From NCBI GenBank assembly GCA_013696305.1, contig JACCYV010000084.1:1-37198 (forward strand): a stretch of 37,198 nucleotides of DNA. Direction: 5' to 3'. Within the stretch, counting starts at the first letter, position 1, and every line of letters starts with the position of its first letter. Source of the stretch: Nitrospira sp. (GTDB lineage: Bacteria > Nitrospirota > Nitrospiria > Nitrospirales > Nitrospiraceae). A program made the position numbers and the translations under genes. Below are positions 24,262-31,033 of this stretch, one piece after another. Below the pieces are notes generated by a model. The model made no database searches. It saw only the letters and a list, made by a program, of their open reading frames with translations, and was not told where the DNA came from.

Positions 24262-24278
24262 CCCCTCCATAGGAGGGG
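24262..24278. promoter_or_regulatory. Palindrome holding both divergent ribosome binding sites
   Basis: CCCCTCC-ATA-GGAGGGG is a perfect 7-bp stem with a 3-nt loop. Read rightward its GGAGG lies 8 nt before the integrase ATG. Read leftward its GGAGGGG lies 7 nt before the recG ATG. Either mRNA could hide its own site in this hairpin. Confidence 0.6.
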
Positions 24279-24284
24279 CTACGT

Positions 24285-25793
24285 ATGTTGAAGCCTACGG
24301 TTGTTCAGCAAGGAGAAATCTACCATATCCGCTTCCGCATTGGCTCCCGTCAACTTTGGCTCTCGTTAAAGACGCGGGACGGCGAGCAGGCTAGAATACG
24401 CGCAAAACAGATGGAGGCCGTAGCCGTTACTACCGCTTTTGCCACAAGATTACAACCGAAAGGGGCGCAAGTGAGCCAAATTCGAGAGGACCTAGGGCGG
24501 CTGGTAGACGAGTGGAGACAAGCGGAACTTGACCACACGGAGCGGGCCAAGATTGACAGTGGGGGCTTCGATCCTGCTGACGTGGAAGATCAGACCGACG
24601 TGTACGCGGATTTGCTGGAGGAAGCCCACGAAGCCCTCACCAGCAATAAACAATGGCAAGTGAAGAGCTTGGCGGATGGCCTGGTCGAACAGCATGGGTT
24701 GAAGATGGGCCGCGAGTCAGGCGAGTACAGGCGATTATGTCGGGAGCTGTTGAAAGCGAGGGCAGCTCTGTATGAGGAGGAAATACGGCGGATGGATGGG
24801 CGCTACACGACAGTTCCGTCTGTGGTGGCTCCGTCGCCGTTCACGCCTCCCGCCGCAGTGGTGCCTTCGATTGATCTTCGAAAATCCTTTGACTCGTATA
24901 TGTCGCAGCACACCTACAGGCGATCAGTGACTCAACGTGATATCGAACTCACGCTCAATGAGTTCCTTAAAATGTCCGGTCTGGACTGGAAGACGGTCGA
25001 TGTACGACGCGACTGCGTGAAGGCGACGTGTACCAAGTGGAAGGATCTGCAACTCGCCAGGGTGGCGGCGCGATCGTTCAACAAGAAGCTGTCGTACCTT
25101 CAGCATCTGTTCCGCTGGATGGTCAAGCACGACATGATTGAGAAGAACCCTTTGGAAGGATTGGGCGTCGCCACACGGCAGCAACGGGTGGAGTCGAACG
25201 CCCGAAAGCCGTTCACCGCGGAGCAGATGCGGCTGCTTCTGGACTCCCTACTCAATACCGGAAAAAAAGACTCCCGCTTCTGGTGTGCCGTGTTGGTCAT
25301 GCATACAGGGATGCGAGGCGGCGAAGCCTTCCCGCTCTGCGTGGATCAAGTGAAGGAGCAGGGCGGCGTTGATTACCTCGACCTGTACGAGGATGAATCC
25401 CGCGAGCTGCTGCTCAAGAATGCGGCCTCTACGCGCAAGGTCCCTGTCTCTTCTGCATTGCGCGGTCTCGGGTTCGTGGATTTTGTGGCGACACGACGGA
25501 AGGCGGGAAATAAGGCGCGTCTTTTCCCTGGTCTTTCGCGGACCTGGGATGTGTCGATGTACGTCAAGCGAGCAATGCGGAGAGTGGGGATTGTAGATCC
25601 AGCGTTGACCTTGCACAGTACTCGCCACTTCTATGCCACTCAGTATGTCCGCGCCGGGGTGCAGTCGGAGATTCGTCATCGACTGCTAGGACATTCCCTT
25701 CCGGGCTCAACGCAAAACACCGATTACGTAGAATTGAATAACCTGTTTCCACTTGAGGTCTTGCGAGATGCCCATAAGAAGGTAAGGTTCTGA
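24285..25793 (+). CDS. int: Tyrosine recombinase / integrase
   Basis: Catalyses site-specific integration and excision. It has 502 residues with a complete active site: Arg344 in TGMRGGEA, Lys378, His444 and Arg447 in LHSTRHFYA, His470 in LLGH, and nucleophile Tyr481 in NTDY. The N-terminal ~55 residues (YHIRFRIGSRQLWLSLKTRD) look like a phage-integrase N-terminal beta-strand domain. A long helical linker follows, with a SAM-like core-binding domain at about 195-290. The ribosome binding site GGAGG is 8 nt upstream, within a palindrome. It starts 30 bp inside the left direct repeat, as usual for an integrase that acts on the adjacent site. The gene looks intact, so the element could still excise. 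Confidence 0.95.
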   Translation: MLKPTVVQQGEIYHIRFRIGSRQLWLSLKTRDGEQARIRAKQMEAVAVTTAFATRLQPKGAQVSQIREDLGRLVDEWRQAELDHTERAKIDSGGFDPADVEDQTDVYADLLEEAHEALTSNKQWQVKSLADGLVEQHGLKMGRESGEYRRLCRELLKARAALYEEEIRRMDGRYTTVPSVVAPSPFTPPAAVVPSIDLRKSFDSYMSQHTYRRSVTQRDIELTLNEFLKMSGLDWKTVDVRRDCVKATCTKWKDLQLARVAARSFNKKLSYLQHLFRWMVKHDMIEKNPLEGLGVATRQQRVESNARKPFTAEQMRLLLDSLLNTGKKDSRFWCAVLVMHTGMRGGEAFPLCVDQVKEQGGVDYLDLYEDESRELLLKNAASTRKVPVSSALRGLGFVDFVATRRKAGNKARLFPGLSRTWDVSMYVKRAMRRVGIVDPALTLHSTRHFYATQYVRAGVQSEIRHRLLGHSLPGSTQNTDYVELNNLFPLEVLRDAHKKVRF

Positions 25794-25928
25794 GAGAGAG
25801 ACGAGCCTACTGAACCCCACCGGCCAAGAGCTGGAGGCCGTCAACGACCGACTAGAAGGACGCTTCGGGAGGCGGTGGAGAGGGTGAAGTTCTGAGTGTC
25901 CGTGATCGGCTTGGTATGGGCGATTTGC

Positions 25929-25957
25929 TTGACAGCTTTCGAGCCCCATAATACCCT
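25929..25957 (+). promoter_or_regulatory. Possible promoter for the PH-domain gene
   Basis: A consensus TTGACA (25929-25934) is followed after 17 bp by a weak TACCCT (25952-25957). The gene starts 38 bp further on behind GAGGAG. Confidence 0.4.
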
Positions 25958-25994
25958 CGATTTGATAGGACACAATACACGAAAGAGGAGAAGC

Positions 25995-26482
25995 ATGGGA
26001 TATATACATAGCAACCTGATGAAGGGCGAGAAAATCGTCTACCAGTCGAAGGTTCACTGGTTCATCTTCGTGCCGGGCTGTGCAATGCTGTTGTTCGGTA
26101 TTTTTTTCACACTGTGCTCTAAAAGTCTTGGCAGTGATGGTCCAGCCATGTTTTCATTTTTTGCTGGAATCTTCTTTTTCGCTGGAATCATATATCTGGT
26201 TAAAGCATTTATCACAGCGGCGTCCATAGAGTTGGCAGTCACGTCAAAGCGAGTCATCGCTAAGTTCGGTTTCATAAGCAGAACGACGGTTGAGCTGAAT
26301 CACAGCAAGGTTGAAAGCTTCAATGTGGATCAAGGTGTCCTTGGAAGAATCTTTGGATTCGGAACGTTGGTCTTAATGGCACAGGAGGCGGCAAGACTCC
26401 GATTCCTGACGTGGATGCTCCGTTGGAATTTAGACGGCATGCCATGGAAGTGATTGATGCCAGCCAAACGAAGGCTGCTTAG
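25995..26482 (+). pseudogene. PH-domain (YdbS/bPH2-like) membrane protein with late frameshift
   Basis: The start ATG 25995 (MGYIHSNLMKGEKIVYQSKVH) has AGAGGAG close upstream. The protein has two membrane helices (FIFVPGCAMLLFGIFFTL; FFAGIFFFAGIIYLV), then the bacterial PH-like segment. That segment includes ELAVTSKRVIAKFGFISR and VESFNVDQGVLGRIFGFGTLVL. The natural ending (NGTGGGKTPIPDVDAPLEFR, then RHAMEVIDA) is in another frame. One A seems missing at about 26375 (TTAATGG for TTAAATGG). The restored protein would be about 162 residues, ending at 26482; as written the frame ends at 26453. This stretch is AT-richer than its surroundings, fitting acquisition with the element. Only the last ~25 residues are affected, so the altered protein might still fold. 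Confidence 0.75.
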
Positions 26483-26571
26483 CAGGACTGAATAGGGGCG
26501 ACTACGCTAGACCCTTAGCCTCAGCGGAACCTCTGATAGACACTTCTCGTAGACCCTTCTCGCGGTGGGCG

Positions 26572-26754
26572 CTATTCGACACCCAGTTGCTTTCGAATGG
26601 ACTTGCATGTGATGTCGTTCAGCTCGTTATGTCGAGGAACGGCAGCGACCGCAGCAGCGATCTTTGGATTTCGGTAGATGTCGTGATTGCTGCCGTGCCG
26701 GTCGAGTATACAACCAGTGGCTTCAATCTCGCGAATGAACCGACGACGTTTCAA
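26572..26754 (-). CDS. hicA: HicA-type mRNA interferase toxin
   Basis: HicA toxins bind and cleave mRNA when released from HicB. This 60-residue protein has the typical compact dsRBD-like form: MKRRRFIREIEATGC, the catalytic His24 in HGSNHDIYRN, AVPRHNELND, and a final IRKQLGV. It starts with TTG 26754, whose last bases overlap the stop of the upstream hicB as TTGA, so translation is coupled. The antitoxin-first order is the less common of the two hic arrangements. It lies in the integrative element and probably stabilises it. Confidence 0.88.
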   Translation of the reverse strand: MKRRRFIREIEATGCILDRHGSNHDIYRNPKIAAAVAAVPRHNELNDITCKSIRKQLGVE

Positions 26755-27002
26755 GCGAAGACAGGTATTTCGATGGGAATAGAAAGACTGTGAGGGTAGA
26801 CGGTCGTGTGGGTGGTAGCGGTGGTGGCGTCACCTTTGAAATACTCCACCATCAGTTGATGAGCATCACGGATATTTTCTTGAAGCTCGTCCAGGCTTTT
26901 GCCCTGACTGATAACGGCGGGAACTTCGGCAAGCTGGCCCACAAACCAGTCACCGTCTTTCGAGTAGTTCAAGGTCAAGGTGTTGGTGGTGTGCTTGTGC
27001 AT
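26751..27002 (-). CDS. hicB: HicB-type antitoxin, short form
   Basis: HicB neutralises HicA by covering its active site. The 83-residue protein (start chosen at ATG 27002, MHKHTTNTLTLNYSKDGDWF) shows the partial RNase H-like fold: GDWFVGQLAEVPAVISQGKSLDELQENIRDAHQLMVEYF. A GTG at 27017 adding five residues is possible; neither start has a strong ribosome binding site. No helix-turn-helix or ribbon-helix-helix DNA-binding domain follows. The tail instead ends with a short strand (LSIPIEIPVFA), so autoregulation would need another mechanism. It overlaps hicA by 3 nt. Confidence 0.82.
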   Translation of the reverse strand: MHKHTTNTLTLNYSKDGDWFVGQLAEVPAVISQGKSLDELQENIRDAHQLMVEYFKGDATTATTHTTVYPHSLSIPIEIPVFA

Positions 27003-27017
27003 GTGAGTACTCGGCAC

Positions 27018-27421
27018 AGGATCTTTCGTGAAAGAAGTGTATCATAGACTACTGCTACTATCTACTGCTGCTGCTTAACTGTGCGACAACCTTGGAACAA
27101 CCCCATTAATTAACCTCAAGCATAATTAACCTCAAGCACCGTGTAGGCGTGTGCGAAGAAAGGTAGGGGCCACGGGGGGCGCGACCGATTCCACGCTCAG
27201 CGATAGGCTGACAGATTTTTTTATATTTTTTCGGTTAAAGGTGGATCGAAGGCACAGCTGAGCGCCTTCCCGAACCTCTCTCCCAGGCCGCAAACTGACA
27301 GACTTATCCACAGAGTGGTAGCAAAAGCGTTCCGTTTACTACCGCTTTTGACGTTTCTTTACTACCGCTTTTTGAAAAGACCTTCATTTGGCGTGGGGTT
27401 TGGAGGGGGCGCTTGACCCCT
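27018..27421. other. Repeat-rich right end of the element, origin-like or integrase arm region
   Basis: This is non-coding. From left to right it holds a tandem pair of AATTAACCTCAAGCA (27108-27122 and 27124-27138). An AT tract follows (27215-27231). CTGACAGA occurs twice (27208-27215, 27295-27302). A perfect DnaA box TTATCCACA lies at 27304-27312. Two copies of TTTACTACCGCTTTT (27335-27349 and 27358-27372) are 23 bp apart. The arrangement resembles an iteron origin. Because it ends 50 bp from the right attachment repeat, the last repeats could equally be integrase arm-binding sites. Confidence 0.5.
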
Positions 27422-27436
27422 ATCAGGACGTGGCAT
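27422..27436. repeat. Attachment-site repeat, right copy (attR)
   Basis: This is identical to 24240-24254. Beyond it the minus-strand frame continues upstream in phase with recG to an ATG near 27453 (MAVIRSRLR before the repeat). The native recG start therefore probably lies on this side. Confidence 0.7.
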
Positions 27437-27516
27437 CCTGAGGCGGGATCGTATCACAGCCATGCCTGCTGCTCAACGAGGGGCCGCCTTACCTAAGACC
27501 GGTTTTGCGACTTTCC

Positions 27517-27545
27517 TTGGCCCTCTCGAGGCTCGGTGCTAGAGT
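27517..27545 (+). promoter_or_regulatory. Possible promoter for the TPR-metallopeptidase gene
   Basis: TTGGCC (27517-27522) and TAGAGT (27540-27545) are spaced by 17 bp, 32 bp before the start codon. Both boxes are weak. Before the element arrived this would have been the shared, divergent recG/peptidase promoter region. Confidence 0.35.
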
Positions 27546-27577
27546 GATTTTGCGTAGATTCCACATAAGGAACCTCC

Positions 27578-29020
27578 ATGTATCGACGCAATATCAGACA
27601 TATTCTTGGTCCGCTCGCGGTTCTGATCAGCCTCTTCATTTTTTATCAAGCGTGGCTAAAGCCCCATTATTTTCATGAGACACCGCCTCCTTCCCCACAA
27701 GTCCTCGTTGAAGATACGCCCGCCGCGTCTTCAGCTCCCTTATCGCGGCCTCAGGAACGTGGATTTGTGGAGCTCAAACGGTCTCGAACCATCGATCCCG
27801 TCAGCATACCGGTTCCGAAGCATTCTGAATTGCTCGGCGCCATTCATGAAGAGCTGGAAAAACGCAATATCGCCTTGGCGGAGACTAAACTCGAGGAGCT
27901 TCCATCATCGCTCTTTACGGAATCGGCCACCAAGCGGCACGTGGCTATCTTATGGAACAACCTCGGAATCCTTCAAGAAAAGGACGGGGGAACTGAAGTT
28001 TCAGTGAAGGCCTTTAAAAAAGCGGTTTCCCTCGATCCTCAAAACGCGGTTGCTCATCTCAATCTCGCCAATGCTTACTGGGGCCTGCGGGACCCGGCGC
28101 TCACGGAAGAGTTTCTGAGGAAAGTGTTGAGCCTGGCCCCGGACGAGCCATTCCCGCATGTCGCCCTCGCTGACTTTCTACAAGAGAAGGATCGCATCAC
28201 AGAGGCAAGCAAACACCTGGCCCATGCAAAGGAGAGGATCAAGAAGGACCCCGGCCTTCAATCCTATTTGAAGGCGGTCACTGCGAAAATACATCGCGTC
28301 GAGAAAGTGGAGGACAAGCTATTCACTCACAAGAGCGTTCACTTCACGGTCAAGTATGACGGCAATGACGATCCCACAACATGGACCACCGTCCTTGATA
28401 TTCTCGAAGAGGCCTATCGAGAGGTTGGTCAGAAGGTCAATTTTTTCCCCTCAAGACCAATCATTGTCGTTCTCCACACGAAGAATCAGTTCCAAGGCGC
28501 CACCGGCGGCCCCAGTTGGGCAGACGGTTTGTTCGACTCTGTCCTCGGACGCATTCACATTCCAACTCAGGGCGCCGCCACAGATCTCGCCTGGCTAACA
28601 CGGGTACTTCGTCACGAGTTCGTCCATGCCCTGATTCAGGGGGAATTAGGAGAAACTGGGGGAGCAATTCCAACCTGGCTGAACGAAGGATTGGCAATAC
28701 AACTAGCCGGTGATCACTGGCAGGAAGTGAAAAATCTGACAGACGGCGAACAGAGTCTGGTTCCATTAACGGCACTTGAGGGTAGCTGGGAGAGCCTACC
28801 GGCAGAGAAGGTCAGCATAGCCTATATGGAAGCTAATGCCGCCACGCACTATCTGATTCAACGATTCGGCATGTATAAGGTACACGAAGTTCTCCTCCAC
28901 TTGAAAACTCGTCACACAATCGCCGCCGCCATGCAAGACAGGCTTCTGTTGTCCTACGATCACTTCCAAAAACAGTGGGCCGACAGCCTGGGAGCCACGT
29001 TGTCTCAGCCGAAGTCTTAA
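27578..29020 (+). CDS. Membrane-anchored TPR protein with zinc metallopeptidase domain
   Basis: This 480-residue protein starts at ATG 27578 behind AAGGAA. One N-terminal membrane segment (ILGPLAVLISLFIFYQAWL) anchors it with the rest outside the cytoplasm. Residues about 95-220 form tetratricopeptide repeats (ILWNNLGILQEKDGG, AVAHLNLANAYWGL). The C-terminal domain is a peptidase of the MA clan: HEFVH at 346-350 supplies two zinc ligands and the catalytic Glu. PTWLNEGLAIQLAG, with Glu370, fits the third ligand. Such TPR-peptidase fusions are common in Deltaproteobacteria and Nitrospirota but uncharacterised; the substrate is unknown. Its stop lies 4 bp from the convergent gene's stop. Confidence 0.85.
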   Translation: MYRRNIRHILGPLAVLISLFIFYQAWLKPHYFHETPPPSPQVLVEDTPAASSAPLSRPQERGFVELKRSRTIDPVSIPVPKHSELLGAIHEELEKRNIALAETKLEELPSSLFTESATKRHVAILWNNLGILQEKDGGTEVSVKAFKKAVSLDPQNAVAHLNLANAYWGLRDPALTEEFLRKVLSLAPDEPFPHVALADFLQEKDRITEASKHLAHAKERIKKDPGLQSYLKAVTAKIHRVEKVEDKLFTHKSVHFTVKYDGNDDPTTWTTVLDILEEAYREVGQKVNFFPSRPIIVVLHTKNQFQGATGGPSWADGLFDSVLGRIHIPTQGAATDLAWLTRVLRHEFVHALIQGELGETGGAIPTWLNEGLAIQLAGDHWQEVKNLTDGEQSLVPLTALEGSWESLPAEKVSIAYMEANAATHYLIQRFGMYKVHEVLLHLKTRHTIAAAMQDRLLLSYDHFQKQWADSLGATLSQPKS

Positions 29021-29024
29021 CCCG

Positions 29025-29981
29025 CTATCGTAATGCCGTCCGATGGCTTGCGGCTCCCTCGACACCAATAGGGCTCCAAGACGGAATCGCCTGGGGATAG
29101 GCATGAATGTCTGGCTCACCCGCAGGTTCCTCGATACGGTCCAGTTGCTCGAATGAATCCTCCCATAGCAACGTTCCGGATGCGCGGTCGTATGTTCGCA
29201 CAACCAAATCAAATAGATGTCCGATCGGTTCATGGATCGGCCTCATCCGCGGCATATCAAATTGCACGCCTTCCCCCTTTGCCCGATCTCGACTGCCAGG
29301 AGCAAACTGGTCCTGCCACACGAGCCCTCCAGTGGTCGGATTCACGGCTCGGACGGAGAAGAGGGTTTGGAGAGGTTTTTGAACGGTGGCGGCGGTTTGA
29401 ACCATTACGCGGCTGTTCGGGATGAGTGCGGCACTCGCCCTCGTCATGCCTCCTTCCCCCAACTTCAGCAAATTCAATTGCCCTTCCCACAGAAACCGCC
29501 CGGTTTCCGCGTCATATACCCGCAACATAAACTTTGACTTCCCCTCCGAATCGGTTCCGACCCCGCCGGCAAAAATCCGTCCCTTATTCTCATCGTACTC
29601 CGCCGCACCCTCTTCTTTGACATTCACATCAAATGAATCCTCGGACAATATCGCTCCCGTGGGCGCATCATACGTTCGAACCGTAATGGTTGAAGATCCT
29701 GCTGCCTGAAACCCAAATGCAGCGGCCAGTACAGCTGAATGAGCGGCGGGCGATTGTGTTACAGTGACGGCATCCAATTCGATGACGGTCCAGGTTTCCA
29801 TAGGGAAATGAGATGGAGCAGCAGCGGAATAGGTCGATGCAAGTAGGATGACAGCCACTGGAGGCACCATGTGCGCCAGTCGCCTTCCCCCTAATCCAAA
29901 GCTCTGCTCTCTCTGATCATTGCCTTGCTTCCGTCCAATAATTCTAGCCGCGACCATTTTCAGAAATGTATATTGAGCCAC
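29025..29981 (-). CDS. Exported protein with PQQ-like repeats
   Basis: I choose GTG 29981 because GGGAGG lies 5 nt upstream; the longer ATG 30041 and shorter ATG 29957 or 29870 lack such a signal. The product has 318 residues. A hydrophobic segment (MVPPVAVILLASTYSAAA) about 40 residues in makes an unusually long signal sequence or an anchor. The mature part has four repeats of the form R.YD..TG..LWEDSF (VRTYDAPTGAILSEDSF, RVYDAETGRFLWEGQL, RAVNPTTGGLVWQDQF, RTYDRASGTLLWEDSF). These resemble PQQ/WD-type propeller blades. There are too few for a full propeller, and no cofactor residue is recognised. It is convergent with the metallopeptidase gene. Confidence 0.65.
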   Translation of the reverse strand: MAQYTFLKMVAARIIGRKQGNDQREQSFGLGGRRLAHMVPPVAVILLASTYSAAAPSHFPMETWTVIELDAVTVTQSPAAHSAVLAAAFGFQAAGSSTITVRTYDAPTGAILSEDSFDVNVKEEGAAEYDENKGRIFAGGVGTDSEGKSKFMLRVYDAETGRFLWEGQLNLLKLGEGGMTRASAALIPNSRVMVQTAATVQKPLQTLFSVRAVNPTTGGLVWQDQFAPGSRDRAKGEGVQFDMPRMRPIHEPIGHLFDLVVRTYDRASGTLLWEDSFEQLDRIEEPAGEPDIHAYPQAIPSWSPIGVEGAASHRTALR

Positions 29982-30126
29982 GTGTGCCTCCCTCGTGTGA
30001 GGCGGATTCTCACCCGGTTCACACGGCGCAGTAAATGACACACCGGCCCTGGCTGTCCCCTCTAAGGATGGGTTTCCGGCAAAACTATTGGCGAGGTTTC
30101 GAAACGAAGACTTGTAAATTTGCTAT

Positions 30127-30540
30127 TTATCGAGGCTTGGCGGACACGGCACCGAACCAACGATAGCGATTGCGAGCGACGAATCCGTATAGCCGAGAAA
30201 CCATTGGCTTGAAAGCAGGCACCGTAAGAAAGGCTACTAATAATCGACCACCGGGAATTCTGGGGAGGAGAGGCAAAATAGCATCCAGCCCTCGCCGAAT
30301 CTGGCCGTCGCCACCCACCCAATAGGCCACCTCCGGTCGACCAGGCCGATACTCAGGGCCAAGAACTTGTTCGGCCTCTAGGCTTTGATAAAGGATGTAT
30401 CTGACAGAGGCTGATTGGTTTGAGCGAGACAGCCGTTCGATTCCTTCCTTGCTCTTCACGCAGAACCGACACTGCCCGTCATAAATAACCGTGCAGCAAT
30501 CTTGCTCGAATATTGGGCTCACTCTCGTTGCCGTACCCAT
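30127..30540 (-). CDS. DCC-family (DUF393) thiol-disulfide protein
   Basis: This 137-residue protein starts at ATG 30540, with AGGA eight nt upstream; a start 7 codons earlier is possible. It has the family's N-terminal signature VIYDGQCRFCVKS, with Asp21, Cys24 and Cys27 in a D-x2-C-x2-C motif like that of thioredoxin-fold proteins. A DGQIRRGLDAILPLLPRIPG segment follows, with a hydrophobic region near 100-120 (LLVAFLTVPAFKPMVSRLYG). It ends in a basic YGFVARNRYRWFG segment, also typical. DCC proteins are predicted oxidoreductases without a settled substrate. It is divergent from the small membrane-protein gene. Confidence 0.85.
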   Translation of the reverse strand: MGTATRVSPIFEQDCCTVIYDGQCRFCVKSKEGIERLSRSNQSASVRYILYQSLEAEQVLGPEYRPGRPEVAYWVGGDGQIRRGLDAILPLLPRIPGGRLLVAFLTVPAFKPMVSRLYGFVARNRYRWFGAVSAKPR

Positions 30541-30616
30541 AAAAAATCCTATCACCAACACAGGTTTGGGAACAAGGCAACTTGCGGTGGACTGAGGCGG
30601 CAGCTATAGTGCCGCT

Positions 30617-31033
30617 ATGAGAGCAACCCGCCCGGTTATCGGACTACTTGTCGCACTGATCGCGGTGGAAGTCAGCCTGTTTATACTAGGCTCGACCTCC
30701 CCTCTCTCAACCATTAAGAATAGCGTGCTGGTTGGGTTTCTGTTCGGGTTTCCGGCACTGCTGGTGGGAGGACTTCTTGTGATCCGTCAGCAGTGGATCG
30801 CCATGGTCGCGGTGCTGTACAGTACGATCGCACTGGCGCTTGACATGGCAACTATCGTCCAAGAAGCCAGCCAACCTGCACCCCGCTCGGTGGTGTTGGC
30901 ACTCACCCTGATGAGCAGCTTACTGAACTTTTTGATTATGGTCTTCGGAGGCCGTTGCGCTCTCACCTTCAAGCCGGACGAGCAGCCTCCAGCAGGCCGC
31001 CATCCCAATCTTCAGTTCCCTGCTTCATCTTAA
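30617..31033 (+). CDS. Small multi-pass membrane protein of unknown function
   Basis: This 138-residue protein has four predicted membrane segments: about 7-27 (VIGLLVALIAVEVSLFILG), 36-56, 61-80 (WIAMVAVLYSTIALALDMA) and 92-112 (VVLALTLMSSLLNFLIMVF). A short polar tail follows. I do not recognise the family. Its last 65 bp overlap the end of the convergent methyltransferase gene, so either the true C-terminus or the pairing is unusual; the hydrophobic core lies outside the overlap. No strong ribosome binding site is seen. Confidence 0.6.
   Translation: MRATRPVIGLLVALIAVEVSLFILGSTSPLSTIKNSVLVGFLFGFPALLVGGLLVIRQQWIAMVAVLYSTIALALDMATIVQEASQPAPRSVVLALTLMSSLLNFLIMVFGGRCALTFKPDEQPPAGRHPNLQFPASS

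Larger units (their letters stand above)
24240..27436. mobile_element. Small integrative element inserted at the 5' end of recG
   Basis: This 3.2-kb unit is bounded by exact 15-bp direct repeats (24240-24254 and 27422-27436). It carries a tyrosine integrase next to the left end, a PH-domain membrane protein, a HicAB toxin-antitoxin pair, and a repeat-rich non-coding right end with a perfect DnaA box. No replication, mobilisation or structural phage genes are seen, so it is a minimal or decayed element, possibly a satellite. The repeat and the integrase position fit site-specific integration. The target would be the start of recG, with the ATG and four codons regenerated on one side. Confidence 0.7.
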
